Position numbers and translations under genes: made by a program. DNA of 64,000 bases from Phialocephala subalpina (Eukaryota; Ascomycota; Leotiomycetes; Helotiales; Mollisiaceae), in the NCBI GenBank assembly GCA_900073065.1, contig FJOG01000026.1, positions 18,617-82,616 of the forward strand. Direction: 5' to 3'. Every line of letters begins with the position of its first letter. The first letter of the stretch is position 1. Below are positions 22,696-32,395 of the stretch, piece after piece. The notes under the pieces were generated by a model that made no database searches, was not told the DNA's origin, and saw only the letters and a list, made by a program, of their open reading frames with translations.

Positions 22696-23571
22696 TTAAA
22701 TGCTCGCACTATTAACTTCCTCCAAGTCGACATAATGGATCTCTCTCCCCTCTTCATTCTCAATAGGCCTCCTCTCCCCCATGTCCTTCCCGTCATACAC
22801 CCTCCACCTCTCCGCAAACTGAAAGACTTTGCTATAGTCCCTGCACATATGCGGTGTCTTAGTATCAAACCCAGCCATTGCTCCTCTCTCGCTCCTAGAA
22901 TGCTGCGTGTACTCGAGATTTGTGTCTGCGTGGCAGAGAAGGGCATTTCTCAGGTATTCGAGACAGTGAGCGACATGCCATGGTGTCTTGCCTGAGTCGG
23001 TGATGTTGGGTGCATCGCTATAGGCGAGGAAGCGGAGATTGTTCTTGGTTTGTTAGACGATTTCATGGGAAAGGAAGAGGTGATTTGCCAGGCAATGTAA
23101 TTGGTGAAAGACTGAGATAGAGAGTATTTCTGGACCAAGACTTGGATGCTGGATAAAGCCCAATCCATCTATCATATCAACCTATGTCAAATTCACCTAG
23201 ACTTAGACCACTTACTAGGTGAAAGGTCTCGCCATGCTTGATCGCTTTGTGGTGATGGAAGTGCCGCAAATGTTTCGTTGGCTTCGAAGAAGAAGGGAGA
23301 ATCGCCTAGAGGTCCTGGCCTTTTCAATAAAAGGAAGGCAAATGAAGGGATATTGTGACTTACGAAGAACTTCAATTTGTTGCGCTAAAGATCTCTTCAA
23401 AAGGAGTAATCCAACTACAGTCACAATTCCACACATATACGCCAACGCCAAAGTGCCCCAGATTACGGATTTGCGTCGTGAAGTTGTAACATCGTGCGTC
23501 AGGATGTCTTTGGGGATAGAAGGTTCCTCGTGGCCATAGTTCTCGTGGAGCTTTGAGTATTGTGCATCCAT
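22696..23571 (-). pseudogene. UstYa-like (DUF3328) oxidase with one internal stop
   Basis: UstYa-family proteins are small membrane-anchored oxidases that close rings in fungal RiPPs such as ustiloxin. Exons 23571-23364, 23305-23216 and 23168-22696 join in frame to 257 codons. The N-terminus is cytosolic, followed by a membrane segment (about residues 38-62: VIWGTLALAYMCGIVTVVGL). Then come DSPFFFEANETF and the family blocks: FHQLHCL, HCLEYLRNALLCHADTNLEY and CRDYSKVFQFAERW. The frame is complete except for a TAA at 23055-23053 (codon 138), between the two His/Cys blocks. I found no intron that removes it. A CAA to TAA change would explain it. The gene is divergent from the repeat precursor 0.7 kb away. 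An ATG two codons upstream (23577) is an alternative start. Confidence 0.75.
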
Positions 23572-23577
23572 TCTCAT

Positions 23578-24292
23578 GCATTCTTGAGACAAGAAAGATC
23601 GAGTACTTTCGAAGTCACAACAAATATCTCGAAGAACATGTCTGACTTAGAATCAGCATTCTGTTGCCAACATCCGAGTAGGGAGATAACGCAGTGTCGG
23701 AGCATCTGTGTAAGCATAAAATATGCCTTCCTATTCCATCCTAGTAACGAGGAATCCAGGCTAGCTTGCCGAACTAGCTCGTACCGAACCCTCCTATGAA
23801 AGTCCAACGATTCAATCCCACATCGTGACATCGTCCCCAGGCTTCTCTACCCTCCCCCTCGTCACTGGTCGGCAGGGTTTCGCTCCTCCTATAATGAAAG
23901 CTAATCTTCGATAACAGTCCTCATTTTCGTCGACACATTTGCGTGCTACCTAGGTACTTTTTAGCTGAAGGAGGAAGGTGCTTAAAATTGCAATGCAAAT
24001 CCCATGTAACTGTGAGTGACAGCCTGCACTGGCGATCTGAAATTCACAGCTAACCGGCTTCAGAGCGTTTGCCAGCTGGCTGCTAAGGTCATGCAGAGTG
24101 CCGCGACTGACATGAACTGCCTAAGTCGGGCAAAGTGCAAAAGATGAGACCGATCCCCGTCGAAGAACGCGGCAGCGGAACCAGCACTGGGTTGATATAA
24201 GAAGGTCGAACATCAAGATACAAAAGAAATTCCCAGACCGCAATCGCCACATTCCGATCTTTCTCTTCACCTCAAACCCATACGTTGACATT
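23578..24292. promoter_or_regulatory. Divergent promoter of the UstYa remnant and the repeat precursor
   Basis: This stretch of about 715 nt has no convincing gene. TATAA at 24196-24200 lies 93 nt before the precursor's ATG and is the best core promoter candidate. Shared control of both flanking genes is an inference from their head-to-head layout. Confidence 0.4.
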
Positions 24293-24681
24293 ATGCGTAC
24301 CTCGTTTATCATCGCCTCAATACTGTCAGTGGGTGCTCTCGCTATACCTGTATCCAAAGCCGGTAGGTACTACAACTCTTCTGGGAAATGGCACTGAAGT
24401 GTTACGCAGGCGTAGACGTTGCTGCCAGAGATGAAGATGCCCTCTTCTGGTACAAGACTGGACGCAGTATTGAAGCAAGGGAAGAGGATACCAGTTTTTG
24501 GGTAAGAACCATATCTTCCGGGATGATTGCCGTTGCTGAATTGGACATTCAGTACAAGGTTGCACGCAGTGTCGGGCTGGTGAAGAAGGATGAAGAAGCC
24601 CTATTCTGGTACAAGACGGGTCGCAGTATTGAGAAGAGGGACGAGGATACCCTCTTTTGGTACAAGACTGGCAAGGACTGA
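24293..24681 (+). CDS. Secreted Kex2-type repeat precursor, candidate RiPP (dikaritin-like)
   Basis: Exons 24293-24362, 24410-24501 and 24553-24681 encode 96 aa. Residues 1-17 form a signal peptide (MRTSFIIASILSVGALA). Four repeats follow, each with a Phe-Trp-Tyr-Lys centre at residues 36, 53, 72 and 89, spaced 17, 19 and 17 apart. The centres read FWYKTG, FWYKVA, FWYKTG and FWYKTG. An acidic DEDAL, EEDTS, DEEAL or DEDTL precedes each, and GRSIE follows two of them. The linkers before repeats 3 and 4 are dibasic (KK, KR), as for Kex2; those before repeats 1 and 2 have a single Arg. This is the design of ustiloxin- and asperipin-type precursors, where UstYa proteins cross-link aromatic core residues. 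Two UstYa genes flank it. A peptide pheromone or other Kex2-processed repeat protein is the main alternative. Intron 2 splits FW|YK of repeat 2 and is 51 nt, so retention keeps the frame. Confidence 0.75.
24425..24678 (+). repeat. Four imperfect tandem repeats encoding the FWYK cores
   Basis: The units begin at about 24427, 24478, 24583 and 24634. Unit 2 is interrupted by an intron (24502-24552). Units 1, 3 and 4 share long identical words around TTCTGGTACAAGAC; unit 2 is the most diverged, in both core and linker. Confidence 0.85.
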
Positions 24682-25062
24682 AAAGAGGGACTATGACAAT
24701 CAATATTGTCTTGGGGGAGACTGCAAGAATTCGACCCTTTTCAACATGAAATTGACGAGAGTGTATTTCTTAGGCCAGCGTAAATTGAATACCTGGGAAA
24801 GCTTTGATGAAATGAACGCAGAATTGCGTGCAGAATTGACCTTGCCAACGAAACCGTGATAACGTGCCCCGATGCCCTCGTTACTTCCTATGCAGAAGGA
24901 TCCTCAGCTAGTTGTTTTGCCCCTTGGCGACCTTCTCGAATAAGCTTTACCCGGTCCACTAGCCTGGACGGGCTTGTGGATATGCATTAGCGGCAGATAA
25001 AGAAGCCATAGCCTTTCCCAATCATAGGTATCTTCCAATTCTATAACCAATTCAATATTGTG
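24682..25062. other. Spacer between repeat precursor and UstYa-like gene
   Basis: This 381-nt stretch should contain the 3' end of the precursor transcript and the promoter of the downstream gene. A short plus-strand open frame continues past the precursor stop but has no repeat features. Confidence 0.45.
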
Positions 25063-25871
25063 ATGATGTGGTTGATTCAAGAGAAGTATTCGCGGCTCCC
25101 TAAAGAAAACCGCGACGAGGAAGTCCTGGACAACGAAATAGCGCGACCCCGCAGATTTAACAAGAGCTGGACCACGATTCATTTGACGCTCATAAGTATT
25201 TACACTACTGTCTTTCTGGTCGTGCTATTCAGAGTCCCACAAGCTGCGTGGTCTCAAAAAAAGTACTGTGGGTACATATCACCCTCAACTCGAATGGAAA
25301 AATCTGATCTAAAGCAGCACCAGCAGAATCCGCGGCTCGATATGAAAGGAAGACCTTCCAGGGAGGTATCAATTACACGAGCAACTATCGCGGATACTCT
25401 CGACCGGAGCTCGAAGAAGCGTGGCATAAAATTATCCAGCACACCAACGTGAGAGTGTCAGCCAATGACCTCCGCAAAATCAATCGGACTTCGATCAGAC
25501 TCCAAGAGGGCTCGGGAGACTACCTAGTCAGTCTCGATGTCTTTCATCAGTTGCACTGCCTGAAGTATGTTCGAGACGTGATTCAATTTGGCACGAATGA
25601 AACAGAAAGGTTACCAGAACATCTGGATCACTGCCTGGACTCGATTCGACAGCTCATAATGTGTAAAGCTGATGTGTCGCTCATGACATTTGACTGGAGA
25701 GAAGGATATCGCAAGCCTTGGCCTAATTTCGAGGTCGCGCACGATTGCAGGAATTTCGAAGAGATTGATGAGTGGGCTTCGAGGCATCATGTCGATATGT
25801 TTGAGGAAGGGATGATTGTACATCCGACACTTGGTATGAAATCGGACCCAAAAGTACTATGGTTGAACTAA
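25063..25871 (+). CDS. UstYa-like (DUF3328) RiPP-modifying oxidase
   Basis: Exons 25063-25267 and 25318-25871 encode 252 aa. Residues 1-38 are polar and cytosolic, and about 40-58 form a membrane anchor (TIHLTLISIYTTVFLVVLF). The lumenal domain opens with the family-typical YSPAESAARYE, formed across the intron, then FQGGINYTSNYRG and RPELEEAW. The two diagnostic metal-ligand motifs are present: HQLHC at residues 145-149 and DHCLD with His173, Cys174 and Asp176. The ending is short. The family converts Tyr, Trp or Phe side chains into macrocycle links in dikaritins and cyclochlorotine-type products. Its neighbour is the FWYK repeat precursor on the same strand, 381 nt upstream, which is therefore the probable substrate. 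The start is the first ATG of an ATGATG pair. Confidence 0.88.
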
Positions 25872-26602
25872 CTACAAGTAGGAAATCCGTTCCCTGCTGA
25901 TGAACATGGGCATACAGATATGTCGGGACTCATACCGGGGCTTACTATGGGAGGAATCATTACGCCACCAGTAGTATAGGAGTCTCGGATCATGTTGGCT
26001 CAACAACTTCCTCAAGGGTAAAAGAAAACGTTGGATTTCCACGACCGCTGCCTTGAATCTTGTGTAGAACCAAATGAAACAATAATGGACAAATGAACTG
26101 GAAACAAATCAAGAAAAGAAAGCAAAGACTCCACGAAGCCATAAACTAAACTCAGCCAGAACAAGTCTGCAATGAAACTAATATGCCACCCTTTTGAGGC
26201 AACGCATAAGAAAATGCGGACAGTTTGCTCGTCGTATGCTTTGATAGTAAGGTCTTAAGACGGCGACCAAGCTGATCTCGTGTTTGGTGCAAGAATATAA
26301 GAAGAAGGTTGGGTTGAAAGGAAAGGTAGGAAGATGTTGAAGAGGGCAAGGCTCCAAAGATACGTGCACCCGCGACTACCAGTGCACGTGACAGCGAGCT
26401 TAGGTAAATGCTTTCTACTGACTAAGCTAAACCTTCACGACGCTGACCACGGAGGCCACGGTCTAAGCCTTCAACAGCCTCCCACGCAATGAAAAAGTGC
26501 CCACCGGACCCGGTCCCAACCACTGGCACTTCTCTATCAGAACCGTTGCCCTACGTTAGATCCCTCGGATCTTGTCTATCTCATTAGCCTTGCTAATACC
26601 TT
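25872..26602. other. Intergenic region
   Basis: This 731-nt stretch contains no recognisable gene. The part near 26490-26570 could hold an upstream exon of the small gene that follows (an ATG at 26489 opens 22 codons), but no splice pair kept the frame. Confidence 0.4.
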
Positions 26603-26929
26603 ATGCATGTCGCAGTTACTGCCAAAGGCGAGAAAATCCTCTCTCTGCCAACTCTCGATGCCCGGGCCTATATGGTAGTCAAGCTTCTTCTGGAGTCTTT
26701 CGTGAAAGGAGTTCTCAAAGGTAATCATGCTCAATATACCAAATTCGCCCCTTGGGCCTGGAGCTGCAACGATGCGGAGCTTGCAAAGGTTATGGAGGAG
26801 AAATTCAAGTTGTTCGGGGTCAGAGAGGAGCTGTGTACTGTGCAGTCTGGATCTGAGGGGGTCAACAAGTTGTCTGATGAACTTTGGACTATGATGAGAG
26901 CTCAAATTACTAGAGGATTTTCTCGTTAG
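26603..26929 (+). CDS. Small hypothetical protein, possibly an incomplete gene
   Basis: The 108-aa frame looks coding: it is rich in Lys, Glu and Leu, has balanced composition, and ends in segments such as VMEEKFKLFGVREELCTV. I do not recognise the family with confidence. It lacks a signal peptide and membrane segments. It may be the last exon of a larger gene, or what is left of one, since homologous-looking fungal proteins I vaguely recall are longer. The start chosen is simply the first ATG in the open frame. Confidence 0.35.
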   Translation: MHVAVTAKGEKILSLPTLDARAYMVVKLLLESFVKGVLKGNHAQYTKFAPWAWSCNDAELAKVMEEKFKLFGVREELCTVQSGSEGVNKLSDELWTMMRAQITRGFSR

Positions 26930-27457
26930 GAAGATGCTCGAATCGGTTGGGGTCAATGAAAGAGCGGTGTGTTGGAGCTGCTTTGGAAAGGAATGATGGA
27001 GGTTTGGAGTTTCATGGCGCCTCTGCTATTGTTGTCTCTCAAAATATAGCTCTGCAGAAGTAGTAATTTAATTGTGATTTTTGACTTCTTGAAATAGATT
27101 GTAGCGAAAGGTGTTTGGTAGGACCTGCCTGCAGTGCAAGTTTCTACTGTAGAGACATAGCTCCTGGACTTTGATACAAGATGTGTAGGTATCCGGATGT
27201 TCACAAGATGTGAAATCCACTCAGCCAACAAGAAAACTGGACACCCCCTAACGACTAGCTGTTTACTTTTGCTCTGTCAGACTGCAGCAACACAAAAAGG
27301 ATTTGAGATCTTGTACACTTTCATGATGGATCTTTATGTCATTATATGGCATAAGTGCCGCTATGGACCTTGTTCAGGCTTGGTAGTATACAGTGATGGT
27401 TTCAGAGTGGAAATGGTATGAGAAGACAACAATCGAATCGAACATCTCCAACACAGC
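26930..27457. other. Intergenic region
   Basis: This 528-nt stretch lies between two convergent 3' ends and should hold both terminators. It is AT-rich around 27040-27110. No gene is seen. Confidence 0.5.
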
Positions 27458-28398
27458 TTATGCCTCCACGAAGCCCTTGACATTTTCCAACCATCTCAAA
27501 TACTCCTTCTGCTCCTTCATGTCGATGTAGTCTGGCACGAAGATAGCTAACGCAGTATTGATTCCCCTCTCATCCAAATATCTCTCCAACAGAACCTGCA
27601 GATCCTCATCAAGGTTGCCGAATGGTGGACCGACATACAAGTCTTGTCTCTCGTGGACCTTCTCAGCGGACTTGGCGTGGGCATGGGCGGCATCGGTATA
27701 GTAGTAGACGTTGTCAATGACGACCATGCCATCTTGTACAACACTCTCAACTGCAAGAGCACCCTTTCCCGGCTTCTCAACGATAATGTTGAGTCTCGCT
27801 GGGAAGGATGGTTGTTCCTCCTCTCCCTCAGCACCCTCCTCGCCCTCGATTTGGTCTTCAGGAGCGACCTTGAAGTTCTTTCCCTCGCCTTCGTTGATGC
27901 CGTCCTCATTTTCGTCGGCCATAGCGCGGTCTTGGTAATCGGCTTCGGGGTCGAGGGAATTCAAGTCTGCAATAGAGAAGGTAATCTTGATCCTGAAGTC
28001 TATTAGAAAATCTCAAATAGGGGCATCTCAAAGTCTGCATACTTTTCATCGCCGAATGTTCTCGTCAGAACAACGTCCTCTTGGCCGGGGGTATCAATAA
28101 TTTCGAATGGGCCGTTCTCGAGGTAGTCCTTCACGCTCGTGGGAATGCCTCCGTCCTCCTTCATCTCGTTCTCCATCTGGATCTCTGACTCGAGCTTCGC
28201 AACTAATTCAGCATCACCCTCGCCTTCTGATCTTCTCATTGTTGATGTGGAGAAAGCTGCGACGCATTGTGTTCGTGCTGGTCGCCATGCTGATTGTAAT
28301 AAGGAGACAGGTCGGGCAGATTGTGTTCGGAGGGTTGAAGTGCTCAATCGTGAGATGGTTCTGGGTGCCGCACGGGCGAAGGATCTGATAGAGAACAT
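27458..28398 (-). CDS. Mitochondrial acidic protein MAM33 / p32 family
   Basis: Exons 28398-28043 and 27992-27458 encode 296 aa. The first 50 residues are Arg/Ser/Thr-rich with no acidic residues until the linker (MFSIRSFARAAPRTISRL), a typical matrix presequence. The mature part starts acidic and carries the family's beta-sheet and helical elements: VVLTRTFGDEK joined by the intron to IKITFSIADLN, then a Glu/Gly-rich insertion, VYYYTDAAHAHA, YVGPPFGNLDEDLQ and the C-terminal helix KEYLRWLENVKGFVEA. p32 proteins form doughnut-shaped trimers in the matrix and support respiration and mitoribosome assembly. The intron donor is GTATGC and the acceptor CTTCAG. The length is normal for filamentous fungi. 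Confidence 0.92.
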
Positions 28399-28827
28399 AT
28401 CGAGAGAACGTGATGGGATGATTGAAAGGTGTGGAAAGGAGTTGCGTTGATGGCTTAATACGATGCAGGAAAGCTCGCGCAAGCTTGATGTAACTTTTCT
28501 TTAGCGTAAGGCTCTGAAATTTCTTTAGTGCCGAATAAACGCAAGGCTGAATTTTGTGGAATTTGCATAACTTTTTATCCAAGGTTGTACAATTTTTTGG
28601 GGGGTGAGATGAAAGCTGATATCAAGTAAAATTCAATTACTTCATCGTAGGATGCTAGACTGCAGGTATAAGTTTCTACAGTAAGAAACTTCATCAAAAA
28701 CTCCACAAACATGCAACGCATTTCATGCTCCATAACGCCAAAATGAGGCAAGGTTATCAAGTCAGACCATATTCCCACCCCAACTCCATGTAAAGGCCAA
28801 TGGACACCAGTGCGCATGGCTCGGATG
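28399..28827. other. Intergenic region
   Basis: This 429-nt stretch carries the promoter of the MAM33 gene and the 3' end of the TMA16 gene, which lie in tandem on the minus strand. No other gene is seen. Confidence 0.5.
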
Positions 28828-29519
28828 TCATGACTGTCCTTTCGGAGGAAACTTTGCTTCTCGTGCCTCACCATTGCTGTTCATGCGAACCCATTTTAGA
28901 GTGGCAAGATATGACCATGACCCTTCCCACCTATTGAGTAATACTACATTGGTCTCGTCTGTAAGCTCTGGCAGATCTGCAGAATGTTAGAACCATCCAT
29001 AATGCATAATAGGGGCGTTTAGAGGACTCACAGAACCCATCCTCATATTCCTTTATATCAGCAGCAATTTTAATCCTTAATAGATCCTCTCTTGTACTGG
29101 CAGGTCTTCCTGGACGACGTTCCTTCTTCAGTTGGCTGAACTCTTCGTTATGTTGGTGTACAAAGCTATTTTTTGGTCAGATATGTTCCAACAGTTGTAG
29201 TTCGCAATGCCTACGTCTTGACCAGAGACTGAATTGTGTCCACCTCCAATGGCTTCCCGTCGTTCGCTCGTATAGCTTCCTGGAAGTATGCCGCTCTCTC
29301 CACTTTGATGTGTTAGTATACATTCTCGATGGGGCTATAAATCAACTCACTCAAGGGCCGGTCGTGCTTCTTTCTCAAAGATGCGACTTTCTCCAACTTG
29401 TCGTCTCGATTCGCTGCTCGTCGCAATTTCTGGGAGTCCCTGGAGTTCTCATGGAGGGCGCTGATATTGCCCTTCTTCTTGGCAATCTTCTTGCGGGTTT
29501 TCTCTAAGCTCTTTGGCAT
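28828..29519 (-). CDS. TMA16: Translation machinery-associated protein 16
   Basis: Four exons (29519-29351, 29302-29215, 29165-29032, 28976-28828) encode 179 aa, close to the yeast length. The N-terminus is strongly basic (MPKSLEKTRKKIAKKKGN), followed by ISALHENSRDSQKLRRA and RPL. Exon 2 continues with MERAAYFQEAI and IQSLVKTFVHQHNEEF, exon 3 with KKERRPGRPASTREDLL, and the last exon with LPELTDETNV, a Trp-rich patch and the conserved ending FPPKGQS. Tma16 binds late nuclear pre-60S ribosomal particles. All three introns have recognisable donors (GTGAGT, GTAGGC, GTGAGT) and one has a perfect TACTAAC branch point. The gene is head-to-head with EXO1, 431 nt apart. Confidence 0.9.
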
Positions 29520-29950
29520 GATGTCTGTGGTGGAAAATAATGTCCTGGATTTGAAAGAAGAATGTTCAGAATTGCGGTCTCTTGAATAATTTTTGCTTAT
29601 CGCTGCCTGTGTCTCTATCGATAACCCGCCAGTCGTAGCGTCACCCGCTATCCCCCTAGGGGTAGGGCGTCGGTGGTTGCCAGGTGAGACCCCGACTGGA
29701 CGATTGGGCGCGTCGACGCGACTGCCCTGGTGAATAAATTCCAGGTCTTAATACTCTATGTGCAACCACCGACTCAACGACAACGACGACCAACCTTACA
29801 TTCATTTCTCGCGACAGTCCCCCTCCTGGACCTGTCGCCATCTCCTGCAGCGCTACTAACATATCAAGAGCTTCTTCATCCGTAAATACATGTTTGTCCG
29901 TTGAAGTTTGCTTGCTGTGCTTTCTGCACGCCTTTCCTTTCCACACCACA
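29520..29950. promoter_or_regulatory. Shared TMA16/EXO1 promoter with a CGCG palindrome
   Basis: The 12-nt perfect palindrome CGCGTCGACGCG at 29709-29720 contains two overlapping half sites of the MCB type (ACGCGT-like). A further TCGCGA lies near 29808. MBF-type control would suit the replication and repair gene EXO1. No TATA box is obvious. Confidence 0.35.
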
Positions 29951-32395
29951 ATGGGGATTAATGGTTTGATATCAACCTCTCCTTACCGCCACAACGCGCT
30001 AACAACCTTCCAGGCCTGCTTCCATTATTGAAATCCATTCAAAAGCAATGTAGCCTCAAGAAATTCGAAGGAAAAACCCTGGCAGTGGACGCCTATGGCT
30101 GGCTACACCGTGGCACTGTGTCTTGTGCAATAGACTTGGCAATGGGCAAGCCGACCAAGAAGTATGTGCCGACATACATTGGTATACAAGTAGGAGCTAA
30201 TATCTTGTAGGTTCGTTGACTTCGCAATGCACCGAGTACGAATGTTACAGCACTTCGGCGTCACTCCCTTTCTGATATTCGACGGAGACTACCTGCCCAG
30301 TAAAGCCAAGACGGAAGACGAGCGTAACAAGCGACGGGAGGATAGTAAAAAGGCGGGATTGGAGCTGCTGAATGCCGGAAAGCCATCACAAGCCTACCTG
30401 GAATTCCAAAAGGCCGTTGATGTTACTCCGGAAATGGCTCGACAGCTAATTGACGAGTTGAAGAAGGCCGGAGTACAGTACATTGTGGCGCCATACGAAG
30501 CAGATGCTCAGATGGTCTATCTGGAGAGAAAGGGCATCGTTGACGGCATTCTCTCAGAGGACTCGGATCTACTGGTCTTCGGCGCCAAATGTTTGTTGAC
30601 AAAGCTGGACCAGTATGGAAACTGCATCGAGGTCAACAAGGCGGACTTCTGCGCCTGCAAAGAGATCACTCTGACTGGTTGGTCAGACAAGGAGTTTCGA
30701 CAGATGGCTATCCTCAGTGGTTGTGACTACCTTTCAAGCATTAGCAATATGGGCTTGAAGACGGCTTATCGAATGGTCCGGAAACACAAGACGATCGAGA
30801 AGGTCATTCGTATGCTGCAGTTCGACGGCAAGTTCCTAGTGCCCAAAGGTTACCTCGAGGCTTTTTATCAAGCTGAATTCACCTTCCTTTATCAACGAGT
30901 CTTCTGCCCACAAAAACTTGCGCTCGTCCTCCACACACAACCCGAACAACCAATCGACGAGGACAAGATGCCCTATATTGGAGCGTACGTTGAGCCAGAA
31001 ACTGCTCAAGGCGTTGCAAGAGGAGATCTTAACCCGATGACAAAGCTTCCCATTACCGGGGCTAGAAATAAGGCAGCTGGTCCAATCACACCTTGGTCTT
31101 CAAAATCTCGAACTCAACCCCAGAGATCGGTCTCATCCAACGCTATGAAGAAGAAAGGCAACCCCATCGACGACTTTTTCAAGCCAAAGCGAGAACCTCT
31201 TCGTGAAATGGACCCCAATTGCTTTACACCCTCTCCAAGACAGCAAGAACCCCATGGGCGCATCCAAGGACTCCCGAATCCGATTCTGCTACCCCGGCCA
31301 TACATTGAACGTGTTAATACTGAGCCCCTGTGGCCCCAGTCTGCCCCTCCTCCAGTCCGAAGTCATTCTGTCCGCCAATCTCGAGCCCCGACCATTTCCG
31401 AGCCTCGTCCCCCAAAGCGAACTCGACTTTGTGAAGATATCGACGCTACAAATTCACCAAGTCAAAAGGTTGAACTTCAGTCCAGCCGTTTCTTTAGTTC
31501 ATCTGCCGCCGAACCGAGCCCTACTGTTGCGAGGAAGATTAGGAATAAGCGAAACAGGAAGCAGCAAGACATCAATATCTTCTCGGATGATTCCGTAGAG
31601 GACGCCATGCTCAGCTTGCCAGATGTTTGCACTTCTGTGGGCCAGACACCGACAACAGGAAAGAAGGTCGCCGTCTTCAGAGAGGCTAGTGTTGGTGCCG
31701 AACCAGATGAGACTCCCGTATCCTCAGATAGCCAAGGAACCGTCACGTCTGTTGCCTCCCAAGAATTTGCTACGAGCCTGACATCCTCCATGCGAACTGC
31801 AAGCCCAGAGCAACCACCAACCCCAACCGATTGCAGCTCAGCACCCCATGCTCTGGAAGGTTTGAGAAGCAGATATACTTTCAGTGCAACTCCATCCGGA
31901 CCACCGAAGCAAACCCGCGCCATTCAAAACCTCCCCAACCCCTCATCTATCCCTTCCAAGCAGTCAAAGAGACCACTTGCTATGAAGAGCAATCTACCTG
32001 TACCAAAAGCTTCGAGCATGACTTCCAGAACAATCCCGACGGCTCTCCAACGAATCGGCACGAAGGCAATGAATCGATCTAATCTCCCAATAACACCTCC
32101 TATCACTCCAGTCCTTGCCGCCAAGCCTAGATCTCCTCGTCGCTCTCTATTAAGCAGAATCCCCTTTCCCGAGGTTGCTAGCGAGAGTCCAGCCAAGAAG
32201 ATCGACCCTGCGATGGTTCCACTGCCCATTCCGGACGATGCAGAGAACATAGCGCTGAATACGCCAACGGGCAGCGAGGATCAGATCATCCACGATAGCG
32301 AGGGTGATGACGAGGCGATGTCTTCATACTCAGGACCAGAAGAAGGCACCGCGCAACTTGATCTCGGAAGATTCATGTTCACGGCGTTCACATAA
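29951..32395 (+). CDS. EXO1: Exonuclease 1 (5'-3' DNA exonuclease, mismatch repair and resection)
   Basis: Exons 29951-29963 (13 nt), 30014-30161 and 30211-32395 encode 781 aa. The FEN1/XPG-family nuclease fold starts at MGINGLLPLLKSI, read across the tiny first exon. Active-site segments are VDAYGWLH, FDGDYLPSK, APYEADAQM, SEDSDLLVFG and LSGCDYL, which supply the metal-binding acidic residues. The helix-hairpin-helix region follows to about residue 345. The rest is a long, disordered, Ser/Pro-rich tail with PIDDFFKPKR, which resembles a PCNA- or MutL-contact motif, and an acidic end. Exo1 degrades DNA 5' to 3' in mismatch repair and double-strand break resection in the nucleus. The intron 1 acceptor sits behind a perfect GCTAAC branch site. 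Confidence 0.95.

Noticed and set aside
23574..23831. 85-codon minus-strand frame upstream of the UstYa-like remnant
   Set aside because: It overlaps the presumed promoter and start of that gene, has no domain, and cannot be spliced into the gene in frame.
24425..24678. Short regular repeats considered as a CRISPR-like array
   Set aside because: The repeats are imperfect, keep the reading frame and encode a conserved peptide; the host is eukaryotic.
24388..24681. Uninterrupted reading of the repeat precursor (97 codons from 24388)
   Set aside because: Splicing out 24502-24552 restores the FWYK motif in repeat 2, and the upstream exon supplies a signal peptide. The uninterrupted reading loses both.
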